From Epiperipatus broadwayi (Eukaryota; Onychophora; Udeonychophora; Euonychophora; Peripatidae): DNA of 64,000 bases. The stretch is taken from assembly GCA_028023455.1 (NCBI GenBank), contig JAQFVV010012394.1:31218885-31282884 (forward strand), in the 5' to 3' direction. The notes beneath the pieces are model-generated. The model was not told where the DNA came from, did no database searches, and saw nothing but the letters and a program-made list of their open reading frames with translations. How positions within the stretch are numbered: the stretch's first letter is position 1; each line of letters starts with the position of its first letter. The translations under genes were made by a program, and so were the position numbers. Positions 36,301 through 47,952 of this stretch are shown piece after piece.

Positions 36301-38130
36301 TAGATAACAGTTCAGTTTATTATGTATCCAGAAACAAAAATGCAGTACTAAGCAGCTTTTGGGAATATATGATCTTACTTCAGCCCTTAGTCCAATGAAA
36401 CAGCAAAATTTGCCCATGAAAATAATGTCTGTGTAACAGCTTGAAGAATTTTCTTCAACATCTAATTGTCTCCAATAATAATAAAAGTGAATAATAATGA
36501 AACTCCTCAAAGAAATATCCCAGCCGGCTGGAAATATTCTCACCTAAAGCAGTAACCAAAGAAAACGAAGTTCTACATTCACATTCAAAATCCTAGGTAA
36601 TAATATTTCATATTATTTTTATAGTAGCCATTGCATTAATTAATAAAGCCTCCAGAGACAAGTAATTTGAACTCTATAAGCATGCATAAAATGAACTATT
36701 GATGTGCATGTTTGTGAATGCTATAGGATTTCATAAACGTCAAATATTATTTATGCTTTCTCATAAGATATATTATAGTGTGTTATATTAGATTTATAAA
36801 ATGTTTAAAATTAGTAAATGTTAATTAAAATAAATGGTTCTTAAAACTTAAACTTTATTTGTCAGTCAATTCTTTTTACCAATCTCTCTTACGATTTTTT
36901 TACCATTTTTTTGTCAAATCCTTTTAGCAATTCTTTTACCAATCTTTTCATTAATTATTTCCACCACTAATTATATATAATCTGTTAGTGATTACAAGTA
37001 GCTGAGCTAGTCTATGGGTATTATACTTGGGGGTTGAGTTAGTGGCCATTGTTCAAAGTGCGTTGTTTGTTATTCTGAATAGATAGCTGGCACCTGTGTT
37101 TACACAAAACAAAAAGTGCTTTGAACTTGGTGTTGAACTCAACAGTCGAGAAGAAGTTATGTCCTGGAAATGTAATGCTAGTTATATATTTTATAGCTAT
37201 CGTTACATACTTTCCGAGTATGTTCTTTTCTGGCTAAGAGACCAGTGTTTCGAGCATCCCATATTCGAACCCGGTATAATATATATATATATTGTATAGC
37301 AACTTCCAATCAAGTTTAAATATAAATAAGCTCAAATACTGGGGAAATGATAAATGCTATTACTTTGACCTAGTGAAAGACCAGGCCATAAAAAAGCAAC
37401 AGTAGCATAAGTAGACAATTCAATGCTGGAGATCTAGATTCTTTGGAAATGCCAAAAATTTAGTGCTTATCTACTACCTTTCACTAAAAATTTTTAATTT
37501 GATTGAATGCCATCAGATTCTTCCAAAACCTGGAAAATGATTTGGATTGGGTTCAAACTGTAATTTTCTTATAAGAATGTTCTTAACATATTTCTGCAAT
37601 GTATATTTTACTTCAGCACTTAAAAATAAACTAACACTAAAAAATACTATCTTTAAAGACTTCTTTTCATATTTTTTTTCATTTTATTCCACAACCATCA
37701 CATAACATTTTATTTCCAACTGAATTCAAGTCAGAGTATCATAATTTCTTCTTATCTATGTACTGAATAAATCTACTAGTAAGAAAATATACACAAAAAG
37801 TATTAATTTAACCAATATGACAATGAATTTATTTTTAAACAAAACTATGTATAGTGGAAACATTGGTTAATGATCCAATATCTTGCACTTCAACTCAATC
37901 TAACAAATATTTTAAATTTTCACTAGTGTTACTTTTCTTTCTAGCAGTTTAACAAATATAGTTTTATCATAACACATGGTTTTAAATAATTTTGACAGTT
38001 ATTTTATACTATGTCCACAATTTTTTATTAAATAATTTACTTTTGAGGTTCAAATACTAAAATTAATTTATAAATATATTAAATAAGCTCAAGATTACCA
38101 CATATTCCTTTAAATTCATACAAATGAAGA
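36301..38130. other. Region downstream of the promoter, otherwise unassigned
   Basis: Less extremely AT-rich to about 36600 and again at 36990-37290. The plus-strand frame 37096-37299 contains GTGTTTCGAGCATCCCATAT then TCGAACCCGG, which looks like repeat-derived sequence. ACCAATC/TCTTTTACCA repeats (36868-36945) are a short degenerate tandem. No gene recognised. Confidence 0.4.
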
Positions 38131-38205
38131 TACAATAAAAGACAAATGACCCCCAAGATACATTTCATGCTGAACCAGCACTCATCAGTTGGCCCAGGTC
38201 ACTAT
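38131..38205 (-). mobile_element. Family A fragment, copy 4
   Basis: GACAAATGACCCCCAAGATA and CATTTCATGCTGAACCAGCA then CTCATCAGTTGGCCCAGGTC match the inverse orientation of the family A core. Single partial arm. Confidence 0.6.
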
Positions 38206-38261
38206 TTCTCATATATATATTTATTATATGAAAATATTTATCTATATTAAATAATTATATT

Positions 38262-38337
38262 TTGAATGACAAGAATCAAATTAACTCAACTCAAAGATGT
38301 GGGTTGAGTTAATTTGACATTTGTAATTCAAAATGAA
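38262..38337. repeat. Short foldback
   Basis: ATCAAATTAACTCAACTCAAA and TTGAGTTAATTTGACATTTG are nearly perfect inverted repeats around AGATGTGGG, extended by TTTTGAATGACAAG against TTGTAATTCAAAA. Confidence 0.7.
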
Positions 38338-39125
38338 ATTAAAATTCATTTATTCTAACAGTAATTGTTTTGCTGAATATAATGAAACTCTTACAAAATT
38401 ACAAGGACATTATATGTGCTATTTGAATTTGACATATATGTGCCTATGTTCTTGATTTTCAATTATACTGTTTTGCAAATGAATTTTCTTCCTAAAATTT
38501 TACACATTCTCATTTTACTAATATAATTTCTTGATTGTAATTTAAAATTTTATTAATCCTCATCATCAATCATTTGGGTTTATTATCTTAACAATATTGA
38601 CCCTACTGCATAAAACAATTGAAAGATATCAGGATTGAAGTATGTAATATAGTGATTTAATTAACAAATCATTAAGAAGAAGATATACTCATTTCATCAA
38701 ATAGCATTCACCAAATATTCAAACCAATTTAAAACATGAAAGTAAAAGTGGCTCTGAAGAAGACTGCAGGTCAGTCGAAATGTAAGATTATGTACATGTA
38801 CACTAAAAGGGTTTTTTTCTAAAAAGTGTGCAAAGTAGAGTAGATAAATTGCACTTATAAGAATAATAAGTCATAACATTTTCATTATTCAATATAGCAG
38901 GACTACAATAACTGAGTATGGAGAAATATAAACCATTTTCTCACTAATACAATATTAAATTCATTAACTCAAACATTTAAGCAGAACACAAAATAAAAGC
39001 ATATGTTAACTATCCACGAAAAGTAAATAGAAAGAAATCCTTGGTCAACTTTTGTTTTAACTCATATGAATGAACATGGTCACTAATAAATATATTCACT
39101 GACAAACTAATGAACAATCAATCAA
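38338..39125. other. AT-rich stretch containing the hammerhead-like motif
   Basis: Nothing beyond the hairpin listed separately at 38754-38780. Confidence 0.5.
38754..38780 (+). ncRNA. Hammerhead-ribozyme-like hairpin of PLE type
   Basis: CTGAAGA (38754-38760), one A, a perfect 5-bp stem GACTG / CAGTC with loop CAGGT (38762-38776), then GAAA (38777-38780). CUGANGA and GAAA around stem II are the catalytic core of hammerhead ribozymes, which are known in Penelope-like elements. Against a working ribozyme: there is one extra A between CUGAAGA and stem II compared with the consensus, and I see no convincing stem III with a UH cleavage site upstream. It is therefore best read as a relic or relative. 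Similar blocks occur in the 3' UTRs of the PLE copies at 23.6, 26.5 and 27.2 kb. Confidence 0.45.
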
Positions 39126-39560
39126 TAATATTCTGTCCTATGGACAGGTCCAAAGGGCAGTCACATCACAGAATCATCCATGTCTCCATTCCATTTTCTT
39201 CATTGCCCACCTTTTTAATTTCATGTAACTCTTCCCATCTCTTATGTTACCCAGTAAGGTCAATATTCTTTGTCTTTTTCTGATTCCATTCCCTATTCCC
39301 TCCAAAACATTTTTCCTTAAACTAGTCTTTCTTTTTAATAAATGTTCAGTCCAGTTTCTTTTTCTATTTCTATTTTTTACTCATTGTTGATGTTTCACAA
39401 TCATAAATAATACACTCCACACTTAGCATTATATATTTTCAATCCAGTTTCTTTTTCTATCTCCATGTTTTTACTCATTGTTCACATTTCACAACCATAA
39501 ACAATACACTCCACACATAGCATTTAATTAATCTTTTCATAGACTGATCATTATAATAAT
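39126..39560 (-). pseudogene. LINE C-terminal relic, decayed
   Basis: On the minus strand the segment near 39525-39440 reads CVECIVYGCEMWTMSKN with one small frame correction, the YG.E.W block that follows the RT in many LINEs; the block is present twice because of a tandem duplication of about 90 bases (39349-39437 and 39439-39529). Further on (about 39310-39190) it reads GIRKRQRILTLLGNIRDGKS and KLKRWAMKKMEWRHGW, typical of LINE C-termini. The clade cannot be fixed. Confidence 0.55.
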
Positions 39561-39730
39561 TAATCTGCTTAACACATTATTATGTGTGTCTTTTAATTGC
39601 AATTAAGATATGGAGTTTATTATACATGTATAATTCCAATAATTTTTTATTCATATTTAATCTCGGTATCTTTTTAACAAACATATTTATTTTATTTTCT
39701 AATCCTAATATTAACTTCACCTAATGTAAA

Positions 39731-39975
39731 ACCAAGCCTGTTCATTAAGGTTTGCTATCTTATTCTAAACTGAGCATTGATTATATATATGTGAGGGAAA
39801 TGATAATCGGGACCAGCTGATGAATACTGGTTCAGCACGAAGTATATATATATATATATATTGGTAATTATTTATCTTTTCTACATGTGTGTGGTCATGT
39901 GTATAAGTGGTATGAGATAGTGTAGATAGTTGAAGGTGCTTGAAAATCTGAATTCAAATCCCCTATATTTACAAT
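39731..39975 (+). mobile_element. Family A element, copy 5 (single arm)
   Basis: GCCTGTTCATTAAGGTTTGC (39736) through GTGTGGTCATGTGTATAAGT and ATTCAAATCCCC (39951-39962), parallel to the 23-kb copy. Inverted terminal part not seen on the left. A (TA)n tract has expanded inside it (39842-39862). Confidence 0.65.
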
Positions 39976-41580
39976 TAAGTTCCAGGTATAAAAATGACTG
40001 TATTTCAAATCTTACTAATCTACTATAAATTCCATATTTTCTTAATTTGTTCTTATAATTTCTCATATTAAAAACATAAGTGAACCCCATTTCTCTTTGA
40101 ATAACATCATCTATTAACCAAAATTTATCATCGAATGCATAAATATAAATAGATACTGCCTTCTGTGGTTTATCTAACAATTTCTGAGTTCTCTGGTCAA
40201 TAATTTTTAAATATTAATGCAAAACTATCTCTTTCCAAATCCTTCTTCACTGTATTTATTTTATGAAAAGGAATCTAATCTTTTCTTTCTATTTGTCAAA
40301 TATTTGTCAATCAAATAGTAATGCAATTTAATCTCAACACCAGATTCATTTATGTTATTTTCTTTATCAAAAAGAACTTGGGATTGAAATCTTAAACCAA
40401 TATAATTATATAACTATTGACTATATACAAATATACTGGTTTGAGTTCAAAACCATAAGGTTTTTTGAATTTTTAACTTTATCTTGAAGGTAAAACAATA
40501 ATTTAAGGTAGACATCAGATGCATAATCACATTGGTTCCAGTTTTGAATCTCAAATTCTTATTAATAAAAGTAAAAGCCAAAAAATGGTCTGGAAATGAG
40601 AATTAAATTATAGTGCATCTGGTAATTATGATTGTTCAAGAACACACAACATGGCAATGTGACTGAAAATTGCTTTTGTATTATTAGTATTAATATTTAT
40701 ACAAATTGCAATATGGTTTACAGAAATAATTTATAATTGTTTAACTTTTTACAATAAAAAGTAATATTGTTCTATTAAAATAGGTGGATTTAACTATCAC
40801 CATCGTCATCTCTCCACTCATTTCTGCTCAGTACAAATGCTACTAGTAAAACCTAAAATAAATAGCTAAGCAAATAAAATTTAAAAAAAAAAAGCAAAAT
40901 TGAAGAAAGACTATAATACAACGATAAAACTGCTTTTTATCAAAGATAAAAAATTTCACCTTGCTATATCAGTTGGGGTTGACCAAATGTATATTCACTA
41001 GTTGTGAGCTCAGAAAGAAGTTTTAAATATGGTATTTAATATTTCATCCTTTTAACCATTATTGTAGTTGTCTTTATGATCTGTAAAGTATGCTTTACGA
41101 GTTTTGGTTTAATAGTAAATTGGTAGCCTTTTGGGTTCAAAGTCATTAAAATCATGGTCGAATAAGGTCACTTCTAGTGTTCAATTTTTTTTTTTATAAA
41201 TTCCCAAGCTATACACTATGTGATTTTTGGTTCATATGTTTTGGAGCAGTGATAGCTGGCGGATTCTAGAGTTCAAAACTATGGTTAGGGCTCAATTTAT
41301 CAATCCCAGTATTCGAACTTCTTATGAATTCTCAAACAACAACCATTTGATTTTGGACTTAATTGGTTTGGAACAATTGTAGAGTAGTTAAAACTGAAAG
41401 TCCATGAATCTGTTCCAGATCTATTAATTCAGATGCGCGAACTTCTCAAACTTTTGAGTATTATTATTATACTATATCTTTATTAATTATGATATTCATC
41501 CCTTATATATAATAATTGCAAATTGTTATTAAATTTTTATTGTTATTTATGTAAGAAATAACATTATTTTTATTGCTGTT
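39976..41580. other. AT-rich stretch, no feature recognised
   Basis: A 99-codon minus-strand frame (39881-40180) overlaps the family A copy and has no domain. Nothing else supported. Confidence 0.5.
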
Positions 41581-43070
41581 ATTAGTTTCATGATCTTAAC
41601 CTACAGTTCGGGAGAAGATTTCCGTGGGTTTATACCTAGAAATTCAAATCTGTTTTTCCGTTCTTCTCATCTGATGTAATTAAAACCTGCTATGGTATCC
41701 GAAACATTAGAAAATTAATCGTGTTTATATTTAATGTTTATTCTTTTTTTTTTCTCGCGGCTATTGCAAAAAAAAAAAAAAAAGGAGATCAAGGCAAAAA
41801 TAATAAAATATACAATTTTTATTTCCAGCTGCGAAAATTCGTCGAATGACGACAGAAATCCATTGGTGGCGAATAGAGAAGAACTCGTAAATGTAGACAT
41901 TTGAAGTGCTTTTCTTAAAATGATGTTTGTATTGTGCGTATCAATTAGCAAAGTTTATTTATCTCCCGCATTCGAAATGTATTATTTGAAGCTAATTAAA
42001 AAGTTTATATGTTTTTAAAAAGTTTTCTTAAATACTTTCAAGATTTAATATTGCCTACAATACGTAATAGTATCTTTTTCTGCGAATATTGCATTTTTTT
42101 TTTTCAAAAGTATATATACACACGCACACATAATCCATGTTTGAAAGTTTAAGATGATATTTTTGTTTTAATTATATGTTGGGCTATTTTTATTATATAG
42201 AATTAATTATTCGATTTTGGTACTTGTCAGTTTTCAAGTAAACCAAGCCGGTAACCCATATTTTTGGCAAATCTACAGTTTGGGGAAGGGGGGTGGTGGC
42301 AAAATGTTGATAAAAAAATTGCCTGCTACGAAACGTCGTTTTTAATAATTATATTTTATTTTTTACTACAATTCTTTAAAAAAAAAAAATCACTATGGAA
42401 AAATTAATTATAATATTTACAGTTTTTTTTTTTGGATTAACTTATTACCAGAAAAATGCTCAAAAAATATAAATACAATATTTATACTTTATTCATGGCG
42501 GTGGCATGCAATCATATTATGACCATTGATGGACACTTTTTGGGAGGGCAACATCCCATATATTTAAAAATAGTTCACTGCATCACATTCTGTGACAGTA
42601 AGGTCCCAAATTTTGTCATTATGGCAATTTACCACACACACAAAAAGTGCTGACAAAAAGAAACACGCTGAATTGAACCTAACAACTTATTGTCTTTTCC
42701 CACATTATATATAACATAAGTAAAAAAAAAAAAGAAATGAAGCTTCTTAATGAAATTTATCGGAAATTATTCCTTTTTTTAAATTTAACAATCGATTTAT
42801 TAATTTTGTTTTAATTTAACAACTAAGACATCTTCAGAAGATTATCGGCCCTCGAAACTGTACTCTTATCAAAAATACAGGCAGCCATCTTGGTTTACTG
42901 GCAAACTCATAAATATCTTTTTTTTTTTAAATGTACAATTAATTTAAACTTTTAAAATACATTAAACTTTCAATAATGGGCCCAGTTTATTATACATAAT
43001 AACGTTACGGGTAGGTATCACATAGCAACGTTTTGGATACGTACTATTCTCTATTCTTCTTCAGGTCTTG
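41581..43070. other. Region with several degenerate PLE-type hairpin motifs
   Basis: Short blocks resembling the CTGANGA ... CGAAAC motif occur at 41671-41705 (CTGATGTA ... CCGAAACATT), 42307-42338 (TTGATAA ... CGAAACGTCG), 42832-42860 (TTCAGAAG ... CTCGAAACTG) and, on the minus strand, 43064-43027 (CTGAAGAAG ... CCAAAACGTT). Each deviates from the hammerhead core. CpG steps are commoner here than elsewhere in the window. No PLE coding sequence is visible next to them. Confidence 0.3.
41820..41890 (-). other. Possible short coding exon, unrecognised
   Basis: On the minus strand an ATG at 41901 opens MSTFTSSSLFATNGFLSSFD and then EFSQLEIKI within a frame that begins upstream and continues into an A/T-run. 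This short part contains an unusual number of CpG steps for the window (TTCGTCGAATGACGACAG on the plus strand), as if under different constraint. There is no family match I can name, no clear splice donor, and the frame downstream is low complexity. It could equally be an old repeat. Confidence 0.2.
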
Positions 43071-43993
43071 CAAGCCTGACTAAAATCTTATATTAAACTT
43101 TTTCCTAGGGAAAAGTTTGATTGTCTCAGTAATGAGAATTAATAATCTGCTTCATCTCATCCCTTTGTCTATTCAAGTTTCTTAAATTTTTCATAATGGA
43201 TCTTTAAAATGATGTTCTAACTCCTGAATTAAGCTCTTTGATACTCACACTTATGACAATCCATCCTGCTTGATGATGCTTCCATGCAAAAGCACAGAAA
43301 TATGCTGTTTACATGGCCAAACTTTCAGCCTAGTAGAATAGTTATGTTCATGTTAGCCATTGCAGGCCTAGATTGCATTCACACAATTATTATGGCCCAC
43401 TAAAATGCTTTATAAGGCTATACAAATAGTGCACACTTCACAGATTGCTACCATATGATGTGATGGTGTATAGAATTCAACTGCCCATAACTCTTTTAAT
43501 GTGCATTTGAAGTAATGATCTTACACCCTACCTGATGTACTGTTACATAGTAATAATGATAAGCCTGTCAATGCACTTCCTTACACATCTTTGAAGGTGA
43601 ATTTAATTTCAAAAGGGTAGGTCCCAGCACCATTGTCAGAGAATTCACAGGAAAATTCACATTTGTGGAACAAGAGCTATGAGACTACTAAAATGGCTAT
43701 GGTGGAGCACTGCACACTGAAATATGTTATGTAATTTAAAAATGTAATTTTTCTATTCTATTAAATAATATTGTTTCATAAAGAACAGCTATGAGACAAA
43801 TCAAATGCCTGAGGTTGCACATCATTTTCAAAATCCTAAGCTTGGTTTGATCAGAGTAGTGGATTCATTGGCCAATCTGAAGGATTGGCAAAAACAGGGG
43901 TCTCTCTCTACACATTTCAGTGTTACATGCTGTAATATATAATGTAATTACAAACTGTAATTTAGAAAATAATATTTTAAAAAAAAGTAAACA
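43071..43993. other. Unassigned, moderately AT-rich
   Basis: From 43250 to 43920 the base composition is more even than in the neighbouring stretches, but no frame or repeat match was found. Confidence 0.45.
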
Positions 43994-44680
43994 TATTTTG
44001 AAAAAAACGTCACATTATTACCATTTCTGCTTGCTCTTAACTGTTATTAAAACAGGCAAAACTCTCTATATGTATTACCACTCAATGCAAGCCAGAATAA
44101 TAAATGGATGCCAGAAGGCTTGTGCATAAATCCCCATCTAGTGCCTACTCATCCAATATCCTCAGATTAGTTTCTGGCTTGTGGTCTTTGTCAGTGAGTG
44201 GCAATATGTTAAGAAAGTTTTGCCTGTTTTAATAACAGTTAAGAGCAAGCATAAGAAATGGTAATCATGTAATGCTTATTGGCTTAAAACCAATCTTGCC
44301 TAATAGGATATTACTCACTATGGTTATTAAAGAACCAAAGACACCAAAATGTATGGGTACTAAACCAAGTTCAGACCCATATGACTATATAAGCTACTGA
44401 GCTTGGGTTGAAAATATTATAGTGTTTTCAATTTAAGACTTATAATTTTGTAATTTTGTTGGAGGGTTGCATTAGATCCTAAGATGTAAGTGCAGTGCTT
44501 TCAGATCCAAAGCTCTTCACTGACAAAGGCCACAATCCAGAAACTAGTCTGGGGATATTGGATGAGTAGGCAGTAGATGGGGATTTTATACGCAAGCCTT
44601 CTGGAATCCATTGATTACTCTGGCTTGCAGTAAATGGCAATATTTATAGAGAGTTTTGCCTGTTTTTATTTTGAAAGAAA
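43994..44680 (-). mobile_element. Family B hairpin element, copy 2 (long form), with 14-bp direct repeats
   Basis: Insert 44008-44666. In minus orientation it starts AAAAACAGGCAAAACTCTCT and ends in the AATGGTAATAATGTGACG tail, the same polarity as the 19-kb copy. Arms of about 150 bases (44053-44200 against 44515-44662) pair; a second, shorter inverted pair (GTTTTGCCTGTTTTAATAAC, about 44216) is nested on the left side. TATTTTGAAAAAAA (43994-44007) and TATTTTGAAAGAAA (44667-44680) form a 14-bp direct repeat with one mismatch. Frames ending in ..KTGKTLY.. are readings of the repeat, not genes. Confidence 0.75.
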
Positions 44681-46565
44681 TTAAATGTTTTATATCTAAA
44701 AAAAATGTAAATCCCCCAAAAGAAAAGAAACCGGTAAAAGCGTTATTTAAAAAAAAATGAAATGTTTTAAAGAAATAAAAGAATGAAGTCAAATCTATTA
44801 GTTTTTGAATAAATAATTAGAAAAATGTAATGTTTTAAAAAATAAAAAACACAAAGTTATATTTATTGGTTTAAATAATAAAAAATGTAAATCAGCTCGG
44901 TAACATTATATCTATTTGTTTTTGACTAGCAACAGTGCCACTGAGTGGGATGGATTGTCATATGTATGAGAACCAACTCTTTTTATATTATAATATTTTT
45001 TAATTCAATATTTTATTTGGCTCAACATACTCAAAGTACAACACATTGAATAATGTTTTTTTTTCCTTCTCAATATGCCAGTAAATTATTTTTAGACAGA
45101 AAATCCATGTATCATAATTCTCTTAAAAAAATCTGCAATTATTTTTTTTTAGTTTGCTAAGATTTCCTATAAATATACATGCAGAAAGTAATAGAAATCA
45201 ATCCCTAGCTTGCAAGAGTTTGGTGTACTGAAATAATATCAAACTGTTAATGTAAACTTGAAGATTAAAATATTTGAAGCTGTAACTTAGCATGGTATAA
45301 GTTTCTACACTGGATGATGATTATCTAATGGAGTTGAAAAAATATACTGATTAATAAAACCTTGCAAATATTTCCACAATGCCCTGATTATTCATTTTTT
45401 CATACGATATTAAAATTGAATAGAAATCAATCTTAGTTTTCTAGAGGATGAAGTAATGGAAGAATAGTAAGTTTCTAATGCATGTAACAATGATCAGATG
45501 TCTGATATCTTTAGCTACCTAATGAGTAAATATTGTTTGTGAGATGCATGTTAAATGAGAGAGTGGTAATCTACATTTCTACATTGGTGGATAGTTGATA
45601 TTTGTCTGGCATGATAAACTAAAAATAGGTGTAACTATATGTCTTTATTTTATTTTCAAAATCATTTTCTTTATTTAATTTGAGTAAGGAAGCTGTCAGA
45701 AAAATATATCATATTCACTTTTTCCATGACTTTTACCACCACTTTTAAATGTAATAATAAAATACCAAATATATGAAAATTATTAAAACTAGAAACAAAA
45801 TTCTCTAAACACATAAAAAATTATATGGTTTTTATTTTTAAAATATTTTACTAGTAATAAGGAAACTTTGCTATTGAAGGTGCAGGAGATAAAAATAGTA
45901 TGTTGCTCAAACTGCATGCCCCCCATATTAGGACTAATGACTTTTGGAGGTGGCCCTTCCTTGTTTTTTTAAAAGGTAATTTGAAGTTACCCATCTTAGG
46001 TAAACTAAAATGAGCATTTAACAAAAAATTCACGAGTCACTGTCATGAACACAAAAATGACATTAATTTGGACCATTATTAAATGTTTTTATATTAATTT
46101 ATCATGATGTGCATTTCTATCAGAAAAGTCAATTCCAAAAATCACGTTTAAAAGTTGAAATCACATCCTTACCTTTCCCAACAACTAAGCCTACAAAAAT
46201 ATTATGTTTACAGAATAAAATTTTGTTAATATTGATTTCATTATTATAAAAGGGAATATGCTAAGGTAATGAATAGTTAATGTTGTAATGAAATGGGGAT
46301 CAATGAAGAATGAATAAATTGTACTGGGATAATAAAATGAGATGATGATGAAATTAAAATTAAATATGGACAAAGTATGATGACAATGTTGGGGATGATG
46401 AATAGAAACCTGAAATATTAATTTGATATTATTAAAATAAAAGCAAGGGTTCTAGGTTTTAAATAATTAAAGATGAAGGTTTAAATCTTTGGGATTTTAA
46501 AATTCATTAATAAGAATAATAAGAATGAAAAAAGAGATTAAGATAATATATACCAAATGACTTAA
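44681..46565. other. AT-rich stretch, no feature recognised
   Basis: Open frames at 45851-46033 and 46191-46373 (minus) lack domains. Nothing supported. Confidence 0.5.
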
Positions 46566-47396
46566 GAAATAAATCTGACAAAGAAAATCAAAGTTTAAAA
46601 TTATTAATCAATATTTTTTCAGGGTTCATATAATTTTAGAATCTAATAATTTTATAATATATATCTAGGTGAGCAAGTTAAATTTTACTGCTACCCAAAT
46701 ATAGAAAATTAAAATAAATTATACTACAAAAGGAAATTACTAAATGTATTCAACACTTTTACTAGGAATAACAAAGATCAAATCTAAACTTTATAATAAC
46801 TCAACAAATACGTAATACTAATGTAAACGTAATAATCAGCTTAACCATCAATCTTGAATTATTTTGATCACAATTATTATAACAATAAGGCAATGATAAC
46901 ATTATCTGTGAATAATTTAAGTTTGACTTCTCTGAATAATATGACCAGATTTAGCAAATGGAGACATTCGACAACTTATTGAAATAAATCTGACAAAGAA
47001 AATCAAAGTTTAAAATTATTAATCAATAATTTTTTAGGGTTCATATAATTTTAGGATCTAATAATTTTATAATGTATATCTAGATGAGCAAGTTAAATTT
47101 TACTGCTATCCAAATATAGAAAATTAAAATAAATTATACTATAAAAGGAAATTACTAAAAGGTATTCAACACTTTTACTAGGAATAACAAAGATCAAATC
47201 TAAACTTTATAATAACAACAAATACGTAATACTAACGTAAACGTAATAATCAGCTTAATCATCAATCTTGAATTATTTTGATCACAATTATTATAACAAT
47301 AAGGCAATGATAACATCATTTGTGAATAATTTAAGTTTGACCTCTCTGAATAATATGACCAGATTTAGCAAATGGAGACATTTGACAACTTATTGA
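46566..47396. repeat. Tandem duplication, two copies of about 415 bp
   Basis: GAAATAAATCTGACAAAGAA starts each unit (46566 and 46981) and GACAACTTATTGAAATA ends each. The units differ at only a few positions (for example CTAGGTGAGC versus CTAGATGAGC, ACTCAACAAATACG versus ACAACAAATACG). AT-rich, non-coding. Confidence 0.92.
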
Positions 47397-47868
47397 AATA
47401 TTTTTCTTTAAAATCGAATATTTTACTTTTAATATCATATCTTTATTATATCAACAATATTTTACTCAATCAATATTATCATCATTTTATATACTTTCAA
47501 CATAAGAGTTCAAAGTTGTAATTATAAACTTATTTAAACGCACAATTGATTACATAAGTAATATTTACTAATGTTGTAAACCTCAAGAGTGTGCCATGAA
47601 AATGCAAAGGTAGGGACCTCTATATATTAAAACCAATAACATTAAATGATGACGTAATACTAGCTACAACAATAATGTAGGGATACAACAATAACAATAT
47701 GGATAGTACTTAACAATAAGGTTACTGACAACTTAATAAATTAAAAAAAAAAAAAAAATTTTATTTATAATATTTACAAATTAAAAATATATATATATAT
47801 CCTTCATCAACTTATAAAAAGGAATACATTAAACAATCTATGATATTAATAAAGAAACATCAGTCAAG
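47397..47868. other. AT-rich stretch with poly-A and a short (TA)n
   Basis: A-run at 47743-47758, (TA)n at about 47788-47800. Nothing else. Confidence 0.5.
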
Positions 47869-47952
47869 CATTGGTGGTTGAAAGGTCAGCAACAGCTGCT
47901 TTACAAGCAGTTGTCCTGGGTTAGCGGGTTCACTTCTCAGCTGATGCTATGG
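47869..47952 (+). mobile_element. tRNA-derived SINE, copy 2 (diverged)
   Basis: ATTGGTGGTTGAAAGGTCAG, CTTTACAAGCAGTTGTCC and GGGTTCACTTCTCAGC then TGATGCTATGGA follow the order of copies 1 and 3 (A-box, anticodon-arm region, B-box, GATGCTATG ending). The B-box is degraded and no clean target duplication is visible, so this copy is older. Confidence 0.65.

Noticed and set aside
43920-44129. Open frame with KTGKTLYMYYHSMQARIING and a similar one at 44586-44792
   Set aside because: The similar peptides arise because both frames read the inverted arms of one family B element; not independent conserved genes.
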